The notes under the pieces are model-generated. The model did not search any database. It was not told the origin of the DNA and saw only the letters and a program-made list of their open reading frames with translations. Positions 45,682 through 56,400 of a DNA stretch of 64,000 nt are shown in pieces (the first letter of the stretch is position 1; each line of letters opens with the position of its first letter). This DNA comes from an uncultured Eubacteriales bacterium. GTDB lineage: Bacteria > Bacillota > Clostridia > Christensenellales > Aristaeellaceae. Both the position numbers and the translations under genes were made by a program. The DNA is taken from contig CADBEB010000011.1 in NCBI GenBank assembly GCA_902793605.1, positions 1 through 64,000 on the forward strand. The letters are read 5' to 3'.

Positions 45682-47118
45682 ATGAATATGAAGAGAACAG
45701 TTGCCGGATTCCTGGCCGTCCTGATGATGATGGCGATCATCCCGTCTTTCGCTGAGGAAGCCACGGCTCCCGTCGCTCTGGATATACAACCTGAAGAAGC
45801 GCAGCCGGCAGAAGCGGCGGAAGCGCCTGCCGAGGAGAAAACCGAAGCGGAGCCTACGGTGGAAACGCCTGACGAAGAGAAAACCGAAGCGGAGCCTACG
45901 GCGGAAGCGCCTGCCGAGGAGAAAACCGAAGCGGAGCCTACGACGGAAGCGCCTGCCGAAGAAACGCCCACGGAGGTCGCGCCGGTAACCGATGCCAAGA
46001 ACGCGACGGCGATCACCGACAACCAGAAGCTGGACGCGGCCTATACGCTGGCGCTGAACGCGATTACGTCCGAAGATTACGAAACCGCGAAGGAATATAT
46101 CAATATCTGCTTTGCCTACTGCGACGCGCAGAGCAATCCGGTGATGTTCTCCGACCTGCTGCTGAAGCGGGCCTGCATCGACGTGATCGAGCAGAAGAAC
46201 GATATGGCCCTCCTGAACCTGGACGCGGCGACCCGTGTGAAGCCAGACCTGGCGGATGCCTACCTGGTGAAGACACAAGTTTATGCATCCCTCGGCGACG
46301 CGGACCGAGCGATCTCGAGCCTGGAAAAATATATTGAGCTGACGCAGGACACCGCACTGTATGAGACCGTGGCGCAGCTGCAGGAAGCAAAGGGTGACAT
46401 CAAGGCAGCTCAGGCCGCCTACGATAAGTTCGTGGCAGGCGCCGGGGCTGAGGTGGAAGAAGCCGGGTTCCAGGCAGGCCTGTACAAGATGGAAGCGGGT
46501 AACTTCCAGGAAGCGATCGCTGACTTTGAAGCCTACAAGGACAATGAAACCTATGGAGCAGGCGCCATGTACAACATCGGCATCTGCCGGATGAACCTTG
46601 GTGAGTTTGCTGCAGCGGTGGAAGCCTTTGTCAGCTGCGAAGAAAAAGGCGGCACCTTCGAGGGTCTGTACTACAACAGGGGCGTATGCCGCCTGCTGAC
46701 AGAGAAATGGGCCGACGCGGCGACGGATTTCGCTAAGTCGATCGAGACTGAGCCCTATCGGGACGATGCTACCTACAACCTGGGCATCTGCCAGATGCAG
46801 CAGGAAGACTACGAAACCGCTGAGGCGACCTTCACACAGTACATCGCGGAAAACGATAAGACACCGGAGAATGGAGAACAGGCCGAAGCCGGCAGTGAGA
46901 CAGAACGCATCGTCAACTACGGCGCCTATTACTACAGAGCAGCCTGCCGCGCGGCGCTTGGAAAGCTGGAGGACGCTGTTGCCGACTATACCGTCTGCAT
47001 CGAGCAGCAGTATGAGCTGGCCCAGAGCTACTATCAGCGGGCGCAGGTCTACGCCGCTCTCGGCGATACCGAGAAGCAGAATGCTGACCTGGCCGAGTCC
47101 CTGAAATACGCAGAATAA
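45682..47118 (+). CDS. Secreted TPR protein with acidic repeats
   Basis: ATG 45682 follows AAGGAGG. A signal peptide (RTVAGFLAVLMMMAIIPSFA) is followed by an acidic Pro/Thr/Glu linker (residues about 28-105) with three tandem copies of a 14-residue unit of the type AEEKTEAEPTVETP, then about nine TPR helices pairs (for example ADAYLVKTQVYASLGDADRAISSLEKYIEL, AMYNIGICRMNLGEFAAAVEAF), which fill the rest to residue 478. It probably acts as a protein-binding scaffold outside the membrane. It lies 114 bases after the nucleotidase gene in the same direction. Confidence 0.8.
   Translation: MNMKRTVAGFLAVLMMMAIIPSFAEEATAPVALDIQPEEAQPAEAAEAPAEEKTEAEPTVETPDEEKTEAEPTAEAPAEEKTEAEPTTEAPAEETPTEVAPVTDAKNATAITDNQKLDAAYTLALNAITSEDYETAKEYINICFAYCDAQSNPVMFSDLLLKRACIDVIEQKNDMALLNLDAATRVKPDLADAYLVKTQVYASLGDADRAISSLEKYIELTQDTALYETVAQLQEAKGDIKAAQAAYDKFVAGAGAEVEEAGFQAGLYKMEAGNFQEAIADFEAYKDNETYGAGAMYNIGICRMNLGEFAAAVEAFVSCEEKGGTFEGLYYNRGVCRLLTEKWADAATDFAKSIETEPYRDDATYNLGICQMQQEDYETAEATFTQYIAENDKTPENGEQAEAGSETERIVNYGAYYYRAACRAALGKLEDAVADYTVCIEQQYELAQSYYQRAQVYAALGDTEKQNADLAESLKYAE
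45829..45954 (+). repeat. Three tandem 42-bp repeats in the TPR gene
   Basis: Units at 45829, 45871 and 45913. They are nearly identical in DNA and encode the acidic EEKTEAEPT linker, so copy number may vary between strains. Confidence 0.85.
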
Positions 47119-47127
47119 AACACATAA

Positions 47128-47196
47128 TCGTGTGAGACTTATTCTAAGGATGCGGTGAATTTCTGGACGGAATTGGTGGCGGATACCGAGGAATAA
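47128..47196 (+). pseudogene. Short decayed C-terminal coding remnant
   Basis: After an upstream stop, 22 codons read plausibly as a protein end (...SKDAVNFWTELVADTEE, stop), but there is no start or ribosome site. It is followed by the same 24-bp tail as the nucleotidase gene and by a terminator, as if the 3' end of a lost gene remained. Parent gene not identified. Confidence 0.35.
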
Positions 47197-47216
47197 GTGC
47201 CGGTTTTCATGATGAG
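47193..47216 (+). repeat. 24-bp direct repeat, copy 2
   Basis: Matches 45564-45587 in 22 of 24 positions and starts one base before a TAA, like copy 1. Confidence 0.65.
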
Positions 47217-47247
47217 CGTAAAAATACCAATTTACTAACTACGTATT

Positions 47248-47289
47248 AAGGGATGGGCTTTCGGCATAGCTGAAAGCCCATCCCTTTGT
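47248..47289 (+). terminator. Strong terminator before the giant gene
   Basis: AAGGGATGGGCTTTC pairs perfectly over 15 bases with GAAAGCCCATCCCTT around a 9-base loop, then TTTGTT. It ends transcription from the TPR gene. Confidence 0.9.
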
Positions 47290-47359
47290 TCATTGCAATC
47301 AAAATGCCTGCGAGCAGTAACAAATGCAATTGTCAGTTATCGGCACATTCTCCTCCGCT

Positions 47360-47381
47360 TTGTTGGAAGTTGGTTGGATAA
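47360..47381 (+). promoter_or_regulatory. Shared 22-bp GTTGG-rich element, copy 2, with promoter
   Basis: Differs from copy 1 at one position. TTGGTT (47370-47375), 16-base spacer, TATGAT (47392-47397) would place the transcription start about 45 bases before the giant gene. Confidence 0.6.
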
Positions 47382-47450
47382 TATCTGTTATTATGATGCG
47401 GGATAATGGTGTCCCATGAATTCAGAGGTTCAGTATCAGGGGGAAAGAGA

Positions 47451-50400
47451 ATGGGAAACTTTGAAAAGGCTAAGCGCATTACGGCCATGGCATTGATTCT
47501 TTGCATGGTTTTGGGAGATATTCCAGGCCGGACATTCAACAATCCCTCTCTGGCGCTTGCGGAGGAATCATCGGAGAACAATAACCCGGAGGATACGATC
47601 ATCGAGAGCAAGGATTCTCCGGTCATGAAGGAATCCGTGAAAGAAGAATCTGCTGCGTCCGGCAGTCTCCCTGCGGTCTCCGATCCTTCGGAGAATGCGG
47701 CGGCCGACGGAGGCAATTCAGCCGCTGAATCCGACAGCACCCCTGTGGCCTCCGATCCTGCGGAGAGCCCGGTGATCGACAATACGGCCTCTGCAAAGAC
47801 ATCCGGAGAAGAGGATCAGTCTGGAAATATATCAGAACCTGCGGAGAATCCTGATGAAAATAAGCCGACTGAAGATAACGCGGAGGCCGCCGGGTATCCT
47901 GATACAAATGAACCGGTGGCAGATAACGCAATACCTGCGGAGAATTCTGATGAAAACAAACCGACTGAAGATAACGCAAAACCCGCTGAGAATTCTGATG
48001 AAAACGAACCGACTGAAGATAACGCAAAACCCGCTGAGAATTCTGATGAAAACGAACCGACTGAAGATAACGCAAAACCCGCTGAGAATTCTGGTGAAAA
48101 TGCACCGACTGAAGATAACGCAAAACCCGCTGAGAATCCTGATAAAAATGAACCGGTGGTAGATAACGCAATACCTGCTGAGAATTCTGGTGAAAATGCA
48201 CCGACTGAAGATAACGCAGAAACTGCTGAGAATCCTGATACAGACGTGGCGACGGAGGGCAACGCAGCGCCTGCCGGGAATCCTGATACTGACGTGGCGA
48301 CGGAGGGTAACGCAGCACTTGCCGAAAACCCTGATACAGACGTCCCCGCTGAAGGACATACAGAATCAACCGTGGATCCGGAAGCAGCCCAGGTGAATGA
48401 AGATGCCGTTGAAAACAGCGAAGAAAAGGACGGCAGCCTGTCGGCAGAAAAGCCAACTGAACAAACCGAAGAAAACAATGGTGCGGATGAACAGACCGAA
48501 GACGAGCTGACGGTCTTTTCCGGGGATACTTCGATGGCGCTGAGGTCCGCTGCGCCTTTGGGCGTCTCCCTGGCCGCGGCGCCTGCAGCTGCCGTACCGC
48601 TGGCCGCGGCGACTCCTGCCGACGCTTCCGATCCGTCGCTGACCAAGAGCGCGCTGCAGGCGGAGATTGACAACGCCCTGTTGGCGGTGACAGGGAAGCT
48701 GACCGGCCGTGTTCAGGTTATTCTGAGCCGAAACACCACCTATGAAAGCGACATCGAGACAAAGATTTCCATCGGAGACCGGGAAAAAGCGGATGACTTC
48801 GAGCTGGAGATCAGCGCCGAGGATGCCGGCGCGGATGGCATGCAGGGCGAAGGAAAGACCGTCGTGAAGGGTAACATCACCATTCACGGAATAAAGGTCA
48901 TCATGAACAGCATCATTCTGGATCCGGACCACACGATTACTGTCAAAAACAGAGATGATTCCACGGTAGCGGCGTACAGGAGCCAGGGCGGCGAGCTGAT
49001 TCTGAACGGCAGCAAAAACTTTCCAAACGAAATGACCGTGAAGGTCGGCGATAAATCCAGAGCAACCATTACCACCACCGATGACGATGATATCATCAAC
49101 CTGGAATTGACGCAGGGGGCAGAAGGAGCCATCATCAGCACCGGAGATGGCGTGGATACAGTCAACCTGAATCAATCCGGCGGCGTCGTTGATATCAAAA
49201 CAGGCTTCGGCGACGACCGGCTGAGCCTTGTGATCGGCGACAAAATCAAGTCCCTGGATGTGGATACCGGGGACAGCAACGATACAGTCAACATCATCGA
49301 CAGCGGAAAAGCCGAAAACGGCGTGAATATTTTCACAGGCACGGGCGATGATACCGTCAGCATTGACGTGCGGGACAATGCCGGAAGCATGACTGTTGAT
49401 TCCGGAGCGGGCAGCGACGTGATCTCCATCACCAAGGGAGACCACTTTACCCTGGAGAACAGGGACTACGAAAACTATTCCACCCCCAACGAAAGCCCCA
49501 ACATCAATACAGACGCGGTGGTAACGCTGAAAGGCTCCGACCGTATGGACCGCATCACCATTGACGCCTCCACCGCGCTGGCCCTGAAAGGGGTACAGAT
49601 TGAAAGCGAAAGCGATGGCGCGTCGGTCCACCTGAAGGGCGAACTGGCCAATATAGAGAATCCCATCACAGAAATCAAGGACAAGGATGGCAAGGCCACC
49701 GGCTTCCGGCTGCATACGCGTCTGAATTCCGAGGTGGAGGAGCAGGACTATACCCTTGACCTGAATTACGGCGCCAACCATTATACTGATACGCTGAAGA
49801 ACAAGCGCACGGTGACGCTGACCGCCACCGGGGATACCTTCACTTATGACGGCAGAAACGTGGAAAGCTTCACAAACTATGTGCTGAAATCTCAAACTGC
49901 CGGCCTGAAGAGGATTACCGTAACTGGTGCAGGTATGGGGACATATCTGGCAAACTTTGTCCTGGACGCAGACCAGACCCTGGACCAGGACGAGCATATC
50001 ACCGTGAATGAGCTGTCCGCGGAAAACATCGACGTAGTGCTGCTGGGCAAGACCATCGATATCAACGGAAAGGTCGAAGCCCGGAGCCTCTGGGCGGAAT
50101 CGGCCCGGGGTACGGTGAGCATCATGGCCAACCTGGCGGAATTCAAGGAGCAGAGCTTCGGCGATTTCCTGGCCAATATGTTCAGCGTGAGGGATACCGC
50201 TACCATCAACGTGAACAGCGGCGCGAAAATCCATGTGGAACAGGACGTTTCCCTGGTGGCCCGGGTGAAGCATTCCGGCGGCATGCTGACTTTCCTGCCC
50301 ACGCAGGTGAACCTGGTCAATGTCAAACTGGCGGAGGCGGCCATTAACATCCGGAACGGGGCGGAAATCCAGGCGGACGAGGGCAACGTGACCGCGGAGG

Positions 50401-53400
50401 CCCGGATCAAAACCGTGACCGGTTATGATTACGACGACGCCACCAACACAGAGGTGGCAAACAAAACCGGGATGCCTGTCGCCGTGACCGTGATTCTTAA
50501 CAAGGCGCTGGTCACCGTGGAACAGGGCGCCAGGATCAGGACCGGCACCGTGACTTCGGACGGAGAAGTCCAGCAAAAGGGCGGCGACGTGAACCTGATT
50601 ACGGAGAGCAATGTCAAAACCGCTACCTACGCAAACTCGATTGAAGAGATCCCCTCTCCTGTGGACGTTGCCGTGACGGTCATCGTCAATCAGGCGAAAT
50701 CCCTGCTGCAGGGGACGGTGGAAGCCGGAAACAAGGTCATGGTGTCCGCCCAGGGAGAAGTCAAAGAAGAAACCGTCGCCACCGGCGCATCCGCCCAGGG
50801 CGCGCTTTCCGGCGGCTTTATCGCAACCAGCGTCGTTCTCAACGATGTGGACGCCATTGTGGACAAAACCGCGGTGGTCAAGGCGGGAGGCAATCTGCGC
50901 GTAGAAACCCGCCAGGCCGGCAATGCTACCACCAAGGCCATTTCAGGCGCCACGAAACCGGAGGATGAGGATACGCCCAACGTAAAGAGTGCGCTGAAAT
51001 CCCTTGTCCTCACGCTGATTAAAGAAACCTTTAAGCATTTCAAGGATCAGTATGACGGAGCGGACGATGTCGAGAAGCAGGTAGAGAAGATGTTTGCCGA
51101 TGTCGCGGAGGGAGATTACAGCGTCCGGGTCGCCAAGGTCTCCGACGAAAACGATGCCAAAGGCTCCGCTACCGTGACGACGCAGAATACGACCGACCAG
51201 GAAGGAAAAAGCATCGTCCAGGCGACGATCCAGGTGACACCCGCGGGCGGATGCAAGGTGACCCAGGTGGGGTATCGGTACCTGAAGCCCGGAGAAGACC
51301 ACTACACCTATGTGTATCTGCTGAATTCCACCGGGGGCGGAAATGATTCCTTCTCTGGTACGTTTACGGTGCCCAGCGCGGACGTGGAGATTTTTGCCCG
51401 CTATACCGGGGAGCCCAACGGCGAGGCCAATGCCAACGCTGCCGCGAACCAGAACAACGCGGGCGACGTAAATATCGCAGGACTGGTTGACGACGCGGCA
51501 GAAGGCGCGGGTAAAGCAGGCGACGATCTGGCCCTGGACCGGGCCGCGCCCGCGGAAGGAGCTGTGCCGTACACGCTTACTATCAAAAGCACGGAAAACG
51601 GCGCGGTAGTAACCTGGAATACCGGAGATGACAGAAAGAATCTGACCCAGGTCTATTCCGGCGAGAAAATCCGTCTGATTCCCAATCCCAAAGAAAATCC
51701 CAATCCCAAAGAAAAATTCAAATTGAAAGAGAACACGCTGACGGTTACCTACAAGATCACCAAAGACGGGAAACAGGTCACAAAAAACGACGTGGTTACC
51801 GCGGACGACCAGGGCAGGTATATTTTCACCGTACCGGAAGGTGTGGCGGATAACCGGCTGACGGTCAACGCTGTATTTGTATCCGAAAAAGAGGAGGAAG
51901 AAAAGGCCGTCCGCAACTACCAGGCAACCGGATCCATCGCCGTGAGCGTGCTGAACAACAACAGCCACGCGATCATCGAGGATGGCGCCACCGTCACCGC
52001 GGGGGGCGTTGTGGATCTTTTCGGCTTCAAAATCAACCGCAATACTACCACCGCTGACGGAACCGCCGTGGAAGCCAAGGCCGGCGCGAAAAAGAAGAGC
52101 GATAAACCGGTACCGTTCCTCTACAGCAGCTATGGCGTCAGCGGGGCTGAATTTGCCATGGCGCTGAACAGCAATGTAAAGGACGCTGTCTTCGGCGCGA
52201 TCACGCAGACAGAGGACGACAGCTCCTCCAGAAACTCGCCTGTGTTTACCATGGACAGCGAGAAAGCGAACCAGCTCCAAAAGGTGATCCTTTCCTATTA
52301 TACGAAGCTGGAGGGGTCGGAAGCGATCATGCTTGGGCAGGGAACCCGCCGCACCATTACCCTGACCCGCCAGGCGGATGGAACCTACAAGGAAGAGGGC
52401 GGAACCTACCTTCTTGACAATATGCACACGGTCACGCAATCCGGAAACCAGGAGAAGCTGCAGCTTCACCTGACCGGGCTGGCTGTTCAGAACGGAACCA
52501 CCGTGGACGTTAACTTCGTATTCAACGATGGCGGACAGCATGATTCCGCCGGTTCAGAGTACCTGATCGCCAATCCCATTCAGATCAGCTATAACAAGCT
52601 GAAGGAAAAGAACGGCAATACCATTGAAATGGGCACAGTTGCCTATGTCGGCAACCATCAGCAGGCGGACCGGTATTATTTCCGCGTCGAGCCGAAAACG
52701 GGCGCGGGCTATACGATCGACGCCCGGGACACGAATGATATCACGGGGCAGAATTCCAACAAGGCTGTACTGTACGCCTCCTGGGTCGGCGCGGACGGAA
52801 AAGAGCAGAAGGCGGCGCTGAAAAAAGATACGGGCGACGCGCTGCATACCGCTGAGAACGAATGGTTTTTCGATGCCGGAAAGGGCTCCGTAACCGTACC
52901 CGACGGCGCGGTGATCACCATTCACGCCGTATTCCGGGAGGATCTGCGGAATATTCAGAAGGCGAAGGGCTACGACGCCAAGGAGGGGAACGGCGACGTC
53001 ACCATCGAAACCAGCCAGGCGAAGGCAGGCGATGAAGTGACGCTGGTACTGAAGCCCGCGGAGGAATACATGGCCAGCGGGGTTCAGGTAGAATACTATG
53101 AAATCGGCGGACACACACCGAAGACCTTGGACGCAACGCTGACTAAGGTTGACGACAAAACGTGGAAAGCCACCTTCAGCATGCCCCAGACGGATCAGGA
53201 CAGCACCGTAAATATAACTCCTGTCTTTTCAAAAAAGGACATCGAGCTGGGCAAACCGGCCAATGGGACGATTAACAGAGACGACTATGAGTTCAGCGAG
53301 AAGGACGGGTATACCTATGCGAACGGCCAGGTGACCGTTCTCCCTTCTAAACAGAGAATCAAAGATGGATACAAGGTAACCAAAGTGACCGTAAAGAGCG

Positions 53401-56400
53401 GGGATAACACCTGGGTTTTTGAGAATACCGATTCCTTTACGGTTTCCGCGGATATGGTCACAGGAGATATCAAATACCTTGAAATCACGCCGGACATGGA
53501 TATGAAACCCATCCGCGTGGCTGACACCGCGCTGGAGAACGGCAAACTGTCCCCTGTCTCCCACGCTGCGGACGCCGGTGAAGAAGTGGTCATCAAGGCG
53601 GAGCCGGAGGAAGGATACCGCGTGAAGCAGGGCTCCATGAAAGCCGAGATCCTGATGGGCACCGAAAGCAAACAGATCGTTCTCAAGCGCGGCCAGGACG
53701 GCAATTATTCCTTCACCATGCCCGACAACGCGACGAAAGACACCGTCGTGACCCTCCTGTGCGAATTTGAGCCCGGCAGTGAAGAAGTCAAAATGAGCCT
53801 CGGCGCAGCCGTCTCGGTAGGTGTGCTGAACAGCGAAAACGCCGTAGAGATCAAAGGCGGCCAGGTCAGCGCCGCCCAGGGATACAACCTGGCGGGCCTG
53901 ACTGTCGGCAGCAAGGCGACCACCGAAGCCCTGGCGGGTTACAGCGCGGGCAATATCGGCATTGCCGGTGCGCTGGGCATTCAGGTTGTCAACAGCGATA
54001 ACAAAGTAGCCATCCGGAAAGGCGGAGAAAACAGCAGCATCACCCTGAACAAGGGAATGATCTTCATGCTCAGCAAGGGCAAAATCGACCTGAAGCTGAC
54101 CGCTGACGCAAAAGGCAAAAAAACACCTGAGGCAAAGAATACCGGCGTTGGCGCGGGCATTGCCGTAGGTGTCAGCAACCTGAATATTCTGGGAACCATT
54201 GAGGATGGCAAGAAGCTGGCCACTTTCGGTAAAGACGGGATTCCGGCCATTTCGGGGATTACAATCAACGCGGGCCAGAAATATAAGGATGTCATCACTG
54301 CCAAGGCCGGCGCTGTGGGAGGCAGTTCCTGGGCGCCTGTGGCAGCAGTGGACGTCAGCAGCGTTACTTCCCGCGCACAGATGGGCAGGCTGGACCTGTC
54401 CCTGCTTCAAAAGGCAGTGGAGGCAAAAGCAGAGAAAGATCGGACAGAAACGGACAAGCAGATTCTGGCAGGGGAGCTTCCCGTATCAGGAAAAGTGAAG
54501 ATCAAATCGGCCGTTGCCGCCGCGAAGGCCGAATTTAACCGCACGGTGGAGGCGGACGCTTCCTCCCGGGGCGGAAGCGCGGCCGTGGGCGGAGCATTCG
54601 CGGTAGCCTGGACGCACGACCAGGCGGACGCGATTCTGAATCAAAGCCTGAACGCGACGAAGGCCGTCAGCGTGACGTCGTCCGTCGGCAGCGCTACAAA
54701 GCTGACTGCTGTCTCGGCGGTTTCCGGCGGCGTAAAAAGCAAAAAGGGCGACGCGGATCAGCAGGGGAACAAGCTGCTGGGCGGCGCCGCCAATATCGCC
54801 GGCAAGCACGGCGGGATGGACGCCAACAAGATCAAAAATGACGGCAATGCCCGACAGAAGGCGGAAACCGCTGAATCCAGCATCGCCGCTGCCGGGGCCT
54901 TTGTACTGAACGTGCAGAATTCCTCTTCGCTGGCGGAGGTTCGGGACGGCGTCAGCGTGATCACCAAAGGCAAGCTGGAGGTGAAATCCTCCAACCGCAC
55001 GGCGGGCAGCATCAAGGCGGACGCTTCCGCGACCAAATCCAATACCGGCATCGGCGTAGGCGTCGCCATCAATATTGTCGACATGGACAACATTGCCCGC
55101 ATCGGCAATGGAAAAATCGAGGCGGCGGAGCTGGAGGTTTCCGCGGAAATTGCCGCGGTACCGGGCAAATCGGTCATCTGGAACGAATATTCCAATACCA
55201 CTACGCTGAAGACCGCGCTGGAATCTCAGATCAAACAGGGGATGATGAATCTCCTTCCGTCCCCCTACGACAGCATGGTGGCCCTGACGGGGGCGGACGG
55301 CGTGATCGCGAAATTCGCGGCGACCTTCGCGGAAAAGCTGATCCGGGACCTGGGCATGGATAAGCTGGTGGCGATGAACGCGGGACAGGGGATCGGCGAC
55401 GGCTTTGTGAACGCGGGCCGGATCATGCTCGACCGTCTGATCGCCTTCCCCCAGACGCTGGCCGCGCCCTTTGTCAATATCTTTGAAGAGGTGAAAGAAA
55501 CTTTCGGCTACATGGACAGCGAGGAGGACTGGTCAATCCTCCTGCGGGACGCGATTGGCACCGCTACGACCGAAATGGCGGGCGACGCCTGGCAGACCGT
55601 CATCAACAAGATCCTCAAGGACGGCGGCAACGCGGTCATCGGCAGCGCCATCGGGATGGTCACCGACAAGCTTTCCGGAAAAGGATGGGATTCTTCCAAA
55701 GTCAAAAAGAATCTGAAGGACTCCCTGAGCGGCGCGATGGACAGTTTCCTGGATACGTTCATCAATACCGTTATCAACAAGATGGGAGACCGGATCACGG
55801 TCCTCAACCAGGGAAATATCGAGCGGGCCAAGGCCTTCAAAAATGAACTGAAGCGGCTCTTTAAGGAGCAGGGCGTCAAAAACGTGGCGGACGACCTGTA
55901 TAAGGAGCTGGAAACGACCTTCCGTGAGCAGGTCTATGACTACGAGAAGTATCTGATCAAGTATTCCGAAGGCAGCTTCCTGGAGAACGCGAAGAAGGAA
56001 CTCTGGGATTGCATGCGGGAGTCCTCCGTGGCCATGACCAATGAGCTGATGGACAATCTGGCGGGAAAACTGGGTGTGAAATTCGAAAAGGAGCCCACCA
56101 ATGACCGCCACATGATCATCACCCAGGCGATCTCCGGGGCGGGCGGCAGCGATGACAGCGGCGCGGGAAGCCTGGCGGTTTCTGTCGTTCTCCTGAACAC
56201 CGCAGCCGAGATCAAAGGCGGCCAGGAAGCGGTCACAGTCACCGGCGCTATGGGCGTGCATGCCGAAGAGCTTCGCCGCATACGTACCTATGCCACCGCT
56301 GCCGTGGACGCCCGGGGAGAGGCGGACAACAAGGACGGCGAAGGCGAGTCGGAGCAGAACAAGACAGGCGAAAGTGCCGTGAAGCATGTGACTGCCCCCG

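Larger units (their letters stand above)
47119..47450. other. Intergenic region before the giant gene
   Basis: Holds a short coding remnant (47128-47196), the second 24-bp repeat, a strong terminator (47248-47289), the second 22-bp element (47360-47381) and a promoter-like TATGAT (47392-47397). No intact gene. Confidence 0.6.

Noticed and set aside
47841..48368. The 48-bp array considered as a CRISPR
   Set aside because: Units are contiguous, with no spacers, and encode an in-frame protein repeat.
47854..48396. Ile/Arg/Leu-rich plus-strand frames in the acidic repeat region, seen as a possible repeat gene
   Set aside because: They are a second reading frame of the 48-bp repeats of the giant gene.
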